Origin: Nostoc sp. LPT
GTDB taxonomy: Bacteria > Cyanobacteriota > Cyanobacteriia > Cyanobacteriales > Nostocaceae
DNA: 58,831 nucleotides
Direction of reading: 5' to 3'
Assembly: GCF_017115165.1 (NCBI RefSeq)
Contig: NZ_JABXKF010000078.1
Span: forward strand, 32,102 to 90,932
Each line of letters starts with the position of its first letter. The stretch's first letter is position 1. Below the pieces are notes generated by a model. That model had not been told where the DNA came from, ran no database searches, and saw only the letters and a list, made by a program, of their open reading frames with translations. This document shows, piece after piece, positions 42,801 to 54,800 of the stretch. Position numbers and translations under genes: made by a program.

Positions 42801-45800
42801 TAGAGGTTATATCTACATACCTCTAAATACTTACAACTCTAGTCCTACATTTAGCCAAAGGGCTTCTTTAGAAAAGTATGCTATCAATGGCAATTTTATC
42901 TCATCTAAACAATTTGCTGCCCTCCAAAATGTTGATGCAGTAGCAGTAGATAGTCAAGATAATATTTTCGTTATAGGCAAAACTGGTGATCTTTATTTCT
43001 TAGTCAAGTATGATCCTAATGCCCAATATACTGATAGTTGGGATTTATCAACTTACTTCTCCCATGTATCTGACATTCAAATTGATAAACAGGGTAATGT
43101 TTATGTTGTTAGTAGAAATAACGATTCTGAAAACAGACTAGTTAAGTTTTCGTTTGATAGTAAAGGTATTATTAATGCTTGGACTCAGCCAATTAATTTT
43201 GAGATTGCTTATCCAAATGCTGGAGATATAGCTTTAGATGAACAAGGTAATATTTACCTAACTGGCTACAATTATTTTAGTAAAAATGCTGTTATAGCTA
43301 AGTATAATACTGCGAATGGTCAGGTTAAATGGACTCAAGAATTTGGCTTTTCTTCGTCGGAATTATCTCAATCGAATGTAGCTACAGATGTAGCTGTTGA
43401 CAATCAAAGTAATGTTTATATTACTGGCTTATCCAATAATGATGCTTTCTTGGTCAAGTATGATTCTACTGGCAATTATCTGTGGGGTAAAACTCTGGGA
43501 TATTCCGACTCATACATTTACTCTTATAGCTATGGCTATTTTAATATTAATTTAACTGTTGATAACCTGGGTGGTATTTATGTTGCAGGAGCTAAAAATC
43601 GTGAGCAGCCTAACGATTTCCGCAATATCTTTTTAGACAAATATGATGCCAATAATGGTAATCGACTTTGGAGTGAACAACTAAGTTCAGATGATGATAG
43701 TACTCCTTCAGGAATTATTCTAGATTATTCAGGAAATATCTATATTAATGGCGAAACTAGAGGCAAAATCAGCAATGTCGGTTATCTAGACTCTAGTAAT
43801 TTCTTAAAAGATGCTTTCTTAGCTAAGCTAGAATTAGCTTCTCAGATATACAGTAATGAGTGGACAAGTTTTGATGGGAAAACCTATCTTTTGATGACCG
43901 CTAAAAATTCTCAAGGTCAGCTCATCACCCAGGTTTATCAATACACTAGCGATAATCAACTTCAATTACTGAATGTAGCGCTTCTAGGAATCAGTGAAGG
44001 AAAAGCCATTTGGGGAGATTACGACAAGGACATTAAGACAGATGATATTCTCCTCAGTGGCAAAGACCAAAATGGAAATATAGTTACTAAGATTTACAAA
44101 TTTAATAACACAACTAATACTTTTACTGAAGTACCAGTTTTACTGGCTAAGGATACTAACAAGAACGGCAAGTTAGACATTGAAGAAAGGAATAACTTAA
44201 CCTCTATTTCTGGCGTTTATCAAGGTGATATTAGCTGGCAAGACTTTGATAAAGATGGCAATTTAGATATTCTCCTCACTGGCTTTACAGTTCAAAATCG
44301 TCGCACTGCCGATGGTAATAACGTTCCCATTCCAGTAACCAAAATCTATCAATTGATGGATGATACTAATGGAATTTATTTCGATACGAATGTTAATTTA
44401 AGTGGTGTTGCTAACAGTTCAGTTCAAGCCAAAGATTTTGATGGCGATCAAGATTTAGACTTATTAATCACAGGTGAAGATATCTTTGTTCGTCCTGAAG
44501 ACGAAGCAAATTTATCTTCATCTCAACTTGAAGGAGGTAATCCTACTACCACGATTTATCGTAATGACTCTAGTGATGGCAAGATTAAATTTACCAATCC
44601 TATCTTTACCACCAATGAAAAAGATAAACGTTGGGCAGATTTCAACTATCAATTTTGGAGTGATAATTTAGATCCAGGTGTTTATGAACTAAAAGGAATT
44701 GCTTCCGACCATGCTACAGGTGGAATTGAATTAGTACCAGGTTATGCTGAGAAAACTACGACTCTCCAAGGTACAGCAGCACAAAATATCTTTGTTATCG
44801 GTAATAAAACCAATAACTTTTATGATAATACCGTTACTATTGAAGGTTTTAACCCTAACCTAGACCTGCTACAACTTTATGGCAAACAAGATGAATATAC
44901 TAAGGTAAGCGAAGAAAGTAATACCCGAATTAACCATAAAAGTTCATCTCTTAGCATCCTCTTTCTAGGAGTTAGTGATACTGCTATTACCCTTAGCAAC
45001 GACTTCACCCAAGGCAATATCATCTTTGCCGATCCTAAACGTGATGACAGCGAAAGCGTTAAATTTGTCATTACTAACAAAGGTGGCCCTAATAGCGACA
45101 CACTAGATTTCTCCTCTGGGTTTCCCGTTCAACAAAATCAACTCCAAGAACCCCTACCTGGACAATTCAGTACCTTTGGCGCTTTAGCAGGTGGTGATGG
45201 TAACGACACCTTAAAAGGGAGTCAAACCAACAGTGAAAAAACCCTCAATGGCGGTGTTTTAGTCACTTACCTTGATGGTGGTACAGGAGATGACTCAATT
45301 ATTGGTAGCAATCTTAACATAGATAGTACCGGACAACCTGTTACAGATATTTTACTTGGTTGGGAAGGTAACGATACTCTCCTGGGTTTACAAGGGCGTA
45401 ATATCCTTGATGGTGGTAGTGACAATGATTTATTAGTCGGTGGTTCCAACAGCGATACCTTAGAAGGGGGTCAAGGTAATGACACCCTCAACAGTGGTAC
45501 AGGAGTTGATACTGCAACTTATCGCAATGCTCCCGAAGGCGTTACTGTTAATTTAGCTTCCGCTACCGCAACTCAGGATGGTTACGATACTCAAGATACT
45601 TTTATTACCGCAGGTACTGTATCCACCATTGAGAGTGTCATTGGCTCAAATTACGGTGATTCGCTCACAGGCGATGCTCAAAACAATCTGTTATCAGGAT
45701 TAGCAGGTAATGATACCATAGCCGGGGGTATGGGTAATGATTCTTTGGAAGGTGGTACAGGTAATGATTCCCTGTTAGGTGGTGTAGGTTTTGATACCCT

Positions 45801-48800
45801 AATCAGTGGTGGTGGAGCCGATACCTTAGAAGGTGGTGCAGGCGTTGATACTTATATAGTGCGATCGCCCCTCATGACCCTTGAGGAAGCTTTTACTACA
45901 CTGGGTGGTAATTATAAAACGCGGAGCGATGTTACCATCAACGGACAAAAGCTCACTTGGGAAACATTTCGTCTCTGGGCAGATCCTAGCCGTTGGAACG
46001 GTCGGGTGCAATGGGATAAATATCGGGCGATCGGACTCGAACCTGATGAACAGCTGTATCAGCAAGCACAGACTAATAATAAACAAGGATGGCTCAGACA
46101 GTCCCTTAGTGGCACAGTAATTCGAGACGAAAATAGCGAAGAAGATACATTAATTATTGCTGCTAATGCTCCCCTGTCAAAAACTGGTTTAGCTGTTGGA
46201 AAAGTTGGTTTTTATCAGTCAGGAAATGATTTAATTCTTGACCTGAATAAAGATGGTGTGTCAAATACTAAAGATGATTTAACTATTAAAGATTTCTTTA
46301 ATGGTAATCAAGGTGGTGCAGGCAGCATCAGCACCATCCGTATAGCTGGGTTAGAAGCTAGCTATTATAAAGATGCGAATTTTAGTGATTTAGTCGCTAC
46401 AAAAATTGATCCAAACATCAACTTTGATTGGGGTCAGCAAGCACCGTTAACCCTTGGCGATAGAACAAACAATTTTGGTATTATATGGCAAGGTTTTCTC
46501 AAAGTTAACACAACAGGAACTTACAAATTCCAACTCAAACTAGACAGTGATGATGAAAATCCTAAAACTCACCTGTTTGTCAACAATGTACTTGTTCAAA
46601 ATGAAAACCAAGGTATAAATTTAAGTGCAAATCAAGAGTATTCTTTCCGTTTAGAATATGCAGAACAAATAGGTGAAGCTAAAGTTAAACTGCTTTGGTC
46701 TATCAACAACTCAGATTTTCAAACTATTCCTGAAGAACAATTCTTTTCTCCTCAAACTATAAGTGCTGCTGACATTCTCAATACCAACAGTGGATTAACG
46801 CCTATTTTGCAAGAAAACTTGGGTATTCAAACAACCAAAGACTGGAAAAGTTCTGCAACTTGGGGAGATTATAACAAGGATGGTAATCTTGATTTTCTAG
46901 TTGTCGGCAGTGATGCTTATGGCAACGGTATTGCTAGAATTTATCGCAATACAGGAACATTTAACTCTACATCTTCAGCCTTTGCTGCACCTATTCAATT
47001 AACCCAATTTGAGCGCTTTGATACTGCTGTTTGGGGTGACTATAACAATGATGGCTATCTGGATATTTTAGCAACAGGGATTAATACTATCCTAAAGGAT
47101 GGTCAACCTGAGAAAACATATCAAGTCAAAGTTCTTTTAAATCAAAGCGGACTAAGATTTAAAGAACTTACTATCAAAGGATTATCAACTCAGAATCTTA
47201 ATACTCCAAGTCAAGCAAATTGGGCTGATTTTGATAATGATGGTAAGTTAGATATTGTTACAACTAATAAGAATGAAGTAACTTTGTATTTAGGTAATGG
47301 TAATCCTCTTTCACCATTTATCACCAACGTTAACAATGGAGTTATCAATCTAGGAGATATTAATAATGATGGTTATATTGATATAGTTTTGTCAGGTAAA
47401 GATAATGGGAACAAAATATGGAAACCAAAGGAATCTCAACCACTGACTGGGAACTTTAGCAGTCCTTTATCCGACAGAGGTGCATATTACCAAGATTTTC
47501 CATTATCTAGTATTCAATTTCCTTCAAAAATTGAGGATAAGTTAGAACCAAATAAACTTTATGAAATTAGTTTATCTGCTGAGAGTTTTGATACTTATCT
47601 AGAAATTGTTGACAAAGAAGGAAATATTTTTGCTTATGATGATGACAGTGGTGAAGGAAGTAACTCTTTATTAAGTTTCAACTATGTTAATAAATATAAG
47701 GATTATAAAATTCGCGTTACTACTTATTCGCCTGAAGCAACTGGTGATTTCCAACTATCAGTTCGAGAAATTAATAGTACAGTCGAGATTTGGCAAAATA
47801 GTCATGATTTTCAAACGTCCTCTAAATCTTTTGAGCAATTAAACCCAGAAAAACTGTCACTCTACGGAGCAGAAACCGCAGCCCTTGGAGATTATGATGC
47901 AGATGGAAAATTAGATATTCTCATCACCGATAAAGACCGCACGAGAGTTTATCAAAATAAAGGTAATAACGGTTCTATTTCGTTTACCGAATTTAGTGGT
48001 AAATCATTTACTGGAGAACTAACAACAGATGATGCTCTAAATTCTCTAAAAAGAGATTCTTACTATAAACGCTATCAAATTACTGATTTAATTAATGATT
48101 CCGAGAAAGCGCAGGTAGTCGAGCTTAATTTAATCGGTAATTTCGACACATATTTGCAAATTGTCAAACCTCGTGCTACTCGGCCACTGATTGCTTTTGA
48201 TGATGATAGTGGTGGTGGGACTAATTCTCTAGTACGCTTTAATTACACCCCAGATTTAAAAGACGCAGAAGTTTGGGTGACAACTTATCGTACTAAGACA
48301 ACAGGTTCCTACACTCTATCTGTAGGTGATATAGGACTACCCAGTAGTGTTAATAGTGCTGCTGCTTGGGCAGATTATGATAATGATGGCGATTTAGATG
48401 TTGCCCTCAGTGGACTTGGCGACCAAGGTTCTTTTACTAAAGTTTTCTTAAACCCTGTTATTGGCACTTCTACCAGTCAAACCTTTAGGGAACAGCCAGC
48501 TTTACTACCTGGACTGCAAAACGGTTCTGCAAGTTGGGGAGATTACGACAATGATGGCGATTTAGATTTACTGCTGACAGGTACTTTAGGCACTACAGCA
48601 CAGCCTTTTGTCCAAATTTATCGCAACAACACTTACGACCAAGGCAATGGTACAGCTAACTTACCTCCTAGTACACCTACCTTAACCACATCCCCACAAA
48701 TTACTATACCTTCAGGCATTAAACTCAGCTGGAATGATGTTTCTTTAGGTGAAGAACCTTATACTTATAACCTCCGCATTGGTACAAGTTCAGAGGGAAC

Positions 48801-51800
48801 TAATGTACTTTCACCTTTAGCTAATAGTCAAGGGAAGCGCACAGTCGCACAAATCGGGAATGCAGGTTACACAACCAGTAAAATTCTCAGTAACCTAGCT
48901 AAAGGAGTTACCCATTACTGGAGTGTACAATCTATTGATAATGGTTTTCTAGGATCTACCTTCTCTCCAGAAAGTTCCTTCACAACTAATCCCTTCTCAA
49001 TTGTACCTTTACCTCCGAGTGTAACTATTACACCGTTAACGGAATTAGTTACTAGCGAAAGTGGAATACAGGCTAAATTGCGTGTAGTTCTTAATAGTCG
49101 GCCTACCGCAAATGTCAAGATTAAGTTCAGCACTTCAAATCCAACAGAAGGAGAAGTTATAGCTGATTATGACTTAGATTATAACTCGACACCTGATACT
49201 CTGACATTCACTCCTGAAAACTGGAATATTGCCCAAACTTTTGCTGTCCAAGGAATTGACGACACATTCGATGATGGCAACGTTCGCTACACTATTGAGA
49301 CTACTGTAACCAGTGCCGACGCTACCTACAATGATATTTCTGTCAATGAACTAACTTTGGTTAATCAAGATAATGATAATCCAATTACTCGTGTCAGTTT
49401 AGCGGGTGATGGAACTGCATCTAACGCTAATAGCGACTCTCCTAGCATCACTCCTAGCATCAGTGCTAATGGACGATATGTTACTTTTGAATCTAATGCT
49501 AGCAATTTAGTCCCCAATGATAATAATGGACTAGGAGATATCTTTGTCTATGACCGCACTACAGGACAAATTACCCGTATCAATGTAGCCAATGATGGCA
49601 TAGAAGCAAATGATACTAGTTACTCCCCCAAGATCAGTGCTGATGGACGTTACATAACTTTTGCATCTGATGCCAGCAACTTAGTCCCCAATGATAATAA
49701 TGGACTAAGAGATATCTTTGTCTATGACCGCACTACAGGACAAATTACCCGTATTAATGTAGCCAATGATGGCACAGAAGGTAATAGTTACAGCTACTCC
49801 TCTAGTATCAGTGCTGATGGACGTTACATAGCTTTTGAATCCAACGCTAGCAATTTAGTCCCCAATGATAATAATCAAAAAACAGATATCTTTATTTATG
49901 ACCGGACTATAGAACAAATTACCCGTATTAATATAGCCAATGATGGCACAGAAGGTAATAGTTACAGCTACTCCCCTAGTATCAGTGCTGATGGACGTTA
50001 CATAGCTTTTGAATCCAACGCTAGCAATTTAGTCCCCAATGATAATAATCAAAAAACAGATATCTTTATTTATGACCGGACTATAGAACAAATTACCCGT
50101 ATTAATATAGCCAATGATGGCACAGAAGGTAATAGTTACAGCTACTCCCCTAGTATCAGTGCTGATGGACGTTACATAGCTTTTGAATCCAACGCTAGCA
50201 ACTTAGTCCCTAATGACAATAATGAAAAAGAAGATATCTTTGTCTATGATCGGACTACAGGACAAATTACCCGTGTCAGTGTAAACAGCAATGGTGCTGA
50301 AGCCAATGATAAAAGCTACTCTCCCAGCCTAAGTGGTGATGGACGTTACATAGCTTTTGAATCCAATGCCAGCAACTTAGTCCCCAATGATAATAATGGC
50401 AAATTTGATACATTTGTCTATGATCGGACTACAGGACAAATTACCCGTGTCAGTGTAGACAGCAATGGTGTTGAAGCCAATGGTGAAAGCTTCCTTCCCA
50501 GCTTAAGTGGTGATGGACGTTACATAGCTTTTGAATCCAATGCCAGCAACTTAGTCCCCAATGATGATAATGGACTAGAAGATATCTTTGTCTATGACCG
50601 TACAGCCACTACAGGCGTTACCATTACATCCAATGAAAATCTCGTTACTACAGAAAGCGGTGGAACAGCCAGTTTTTCAGTTGTTCTCAAAAGCAAACCA
50701 ACCGCAGATGTAATTATCCCCATTAGCAGTTCAGATATTACCGAAGGTGAAATTGCAGTTTCTCAGCTTACCTTCACCCCCGATAACTGGAATGTCGCGC
50801 AAACTGTCACCATCACAGGGGTAGATGATTCGCTCTCAGACAGGGATATTATTTACAGTATTATTACTGAAGCAATTAAGAGCCACGATAGTAATTACAA
50901 TAATCTCAATCCTGACGATATCTCTGTTACGAATGTAGATAATGACAGCATTCGCGACGGCATTTGGGGTGACTATAACAAAGACGGTAAATTAGACGTT
51001 CTTTCAATTACCAGTAGCACCAGCCGCATTTACCAAAATCAAAACGGTAAATGGATAGCTACAAGCACCACCCTCCCAGGTGCAACTCAAGGTAGTTGGG
51101 CTGATTATGACAAAGATGGCAATTTAGATTTTTTGCTTGTCAGTGGTACTCAAACTTATATTTATCGCAACCAAGCCGGAAGTTTCACCGCAGTTAATAC
51201 CACCCTCCCAGGTGCAACTCAAGGTGCTTGGGCTGATTATAACAATAACGGCGATTTAGATTTATTGCTTGTTGGTGATACCCAAACCAATGTATATCGC
51301 AACCAAGCCGGAAGTTTCACCGCAGTTAATACCACCCTCCCAGGTGCAACTCAAGGTGCTTGGGCTGATTATGACAATGACGGCGATTTAGATTTTTCCC
51401 TTGTCAGTGGTACTCAAACCCGTGTCTATCGTAACCAAATAGGAAGTTTCACCGCAGTTAATACCACCCTCCCAGGTGCAACTCAAGGTAGTTGGGCTGA
51501 TTATGACAATGACGGCGATTTAGATTTATTACTAATCAACGCTACTCAAACCCATCTTTATAAAAATAATCTAGGTAGCCTTACCATTGATACAACTCTA
51601 AGCGGTGGCTCCAGCTTAGTCACAGGTGATTATGACCATGATGGTTTGTTAGATATAGCCATTGTGGGCGATCAAGTCAAAATTTATAAGGGTAGTGCAA
51701 CCGGATTTAAGGAATATATTGACCAAATTCCGTTAAGCAGCACTTACAACACCATCACCCAAGCGGATTATGACAACGACCGAGACCTGGATTTATTCTT

Positions 51801-54800
51801 ATTAAATGGTACAGGAGTTGCCCAAGTCTTCCGCAATGATGCAGCGAAATTAAACACCGTTCCCACTGCGCCCAATCAATTCCAAGCTGTAGTCAGCAAG
51901 ACGGGTGTAACACTGAAATGGAGTGGTGCAACTGATGCTCAAACTCCTACCCCCGGCTTAAGTTACAACCTGCGTCTGGGAACAGCACCAGGAACAAGTA
52001 ATATTTTTGCTGCTCCGATTAATAATGGTAATTTACTACTGCCCCAAGGTGGAAACGTTGGTCAAGGAGCTAAAGAGACAGATGGCTCTAGGAGTTGGGC
52101 ATTAACAGGACTTGCACCTGGTCAATATTACTGGAGTATTCAAGCAGTAGATAATAGCTTATTAACATCGAAATTCTCAGTAGAACAATCCTTTAATATT
52201 CTGCCGCCGCCTCCTGTTCTGCCCACCTTGAGTTTTTCGAGTCCTAAATTAACCATTGCCGAAGGAGATAGTGGGCAAAAATCAGTATTGTTGACAGTTC
52301 AGTTATCTCAAGCCAGTCAGCAAGAAATAAGAGTTGAGTACAGTGTCTACAAAAGCGAGACAGATACCAGTACACCTAATGAAGATTTCCAACCGATTAC
52401 GGGGACGCTAGTTTTTAACCCTAATCAAACCTCTCAGACTATTGAGTTGATTATTCAGGGAGACACGACACCAGAAACAGCAGAAACATTTACTGTATCG
52501 CTGCAAAACCCCATCAATGCCCAACTAGTTACCAATCAAAATCAAGCGAAAATTACTATTACCAGCGAAAGCAGCGATGGTGTCATTCTTGTACCAGATT
52601 TGCAAGTCACTCAGCTATCAGCACCTAACAGCGCTCAACAAACGCAATCTTTTGATATTGCTTGGACAGTGCAGAATATTGGCACGGGAGGTAGTGCCGA
52701 AACCCGTTATGCCAGCTATGTTTACTTATCTCAAGATACTGTACTTAGTGATGAAGATGACCTTTTAGGTGTTAATTGGCAATCTCTCCCAGAAGCAGGT
52801 AAAACCCAGAGTCTGAACCAATTAATTACAATTCCTTACGATGTCACTGGAACTCAATATCTAATCGTCAGCAGTAATCCGGCACAAGATCCTCAAGAAG
52901 CTAATGCTTTCAACAATACCATTAGCCGTCCCATTACTATCACAGCGGCGCAACTGCCAAATTTAACTCTGCAAAGCGTGACTGCTCCCAATCAAGGTAC
53001 TGCTGGTAGCAAAATTTCAGTTACCTCCAGCGTGAAAAACATTGGAGTGGGAACGGCGAAAAGCGGATGGACAACCTTAGCTTATCTCTCAGCAGATAAC
53101 ATTTTAGATGCCAGCGACATCCTTCTTGAACAGCAGACTGCTACTACCCCATCGCTAGCTATAGGTGCAACTAGCAATTTAACTACTGAAGTTACCTTAG
53201 CTAACACTGGTTTAACCCAAGAATATTTGTTGTTTACGGTTGTTCCAGCCAGTGGTGATTATGATAGCGACACCAAAGAAGCAGCTACAGCAAAACCAAT
53301 TGCTCTACAATTTACAGCTCAACCGCAAATATCCCTGAATGCTTCTGCTGTGTTAGTTACAGAAGATGGCAACGACAAACTTATCTACACTTTTACTCGT
53401 ACTGAGGACATTACCAATTCCCTAACTGTTAACTTCAGTGTGGGAGGAACAGCGCAATTTAATACTGACTATACTCAAACTGGAGCAGCTAGTTATAGTG
53501 CAACCACAGGTAGCATCACCTTTGCGGCTGGTTCTACAACTGCAATTTTAAGCTTAACTCCTGTCAAAGATACCGTTGGGGAATTAGATGAAACCGTTCG
53601 CCTGACTTTAAGCTCAGGTAGTGGTTATACTTTAGGGACAAATGCGGCGATCGCAACTACCATCAAAAATGATGATATTCCCCTAAATAATAACTTTGCC
53701 AATGCCATTACTCTCAGTGGTAAAAATATTAACCTGACTGATTCCAATCGCAAAGCTACCAGAGAAACCGGGGAGCCGCTAATTCTCAATGATACTGTCG
53801 GCAATTCTGTCTGGTATTTCTGGACTGCTCCCACCACAGGAACTGTGGAACTATCCACTAATGGTAGTCAGTTCAATACTCTTTTAAGTGTATTCACTGC
53901 TAATTATGTATCTGGATTAACTCTTGTTACCAGTGATGATGACTCTGGAGAAGGTGAAAATAGCTTCGTCACATTTAATGCTACTGCTGGGGTGCGTTAT
54001 GCGATCGCTATTGATGGTGTGGGCGACGACGTAGGCGACTTTGTTCTTAAGCAACCGAGTTTGAGCATTGCAGACTTGACGACTATTGAACGTGATAGCA
54101 CTAGTCAAGCAGTGGTAACAGTAACATTAGATCCAGCCAGCGCTCAAACAACTACAGTCAATTATGCTACCGCCAACGGCACAGCTATAGCTGGACAAGA
54201 CTACACTACAGTCTCTGGTACTCTGACTTTCCTGGCTGGAGAAACAGTCAAAAGCTTTACTATCCCCATTCTGACTGATGCTGTTAAAGAAAATGATGAA
54301 ACCTTTACAGTTAATCTGTCAACGCCTAGCAACAATGCCAAAATCGCTCAGGACACAACAACAGTCACCATTAAAGACACGGTTAAATCCAGTACCAGCC
54401 TCACCATAGCCGCAACAGATAATAACCTGCAACTAACAGGTACTAGGAATATCAATGGCATAGGCAATGCAAGTAATAATATTCTGCTGGGTAACGCTGG
54501 CAATAATACCCTCAATGGAAGTAGCGGCAACGATACTCTTAGTGGCGGTGCAGGTAACGACACCTTCATAGACGGTACTGGCAACGATAGTGTCATTGGT
54601 GGAGATGGAATTGATACACTTAAAGAAACAAAAGATGTTAATTTTACCTTGACTGATATACAACTCGCCAGGTTCACCCTCACAAATAATATAATCACTT
54701 TTCTGGAGAGTGACACCCTCAACACCATCGAAAAAGCAGAACTTACAGGTGGTGGTGGTAATAATATTTTGGATGCTTCCGGCTTTACAGGTAACGTCTT

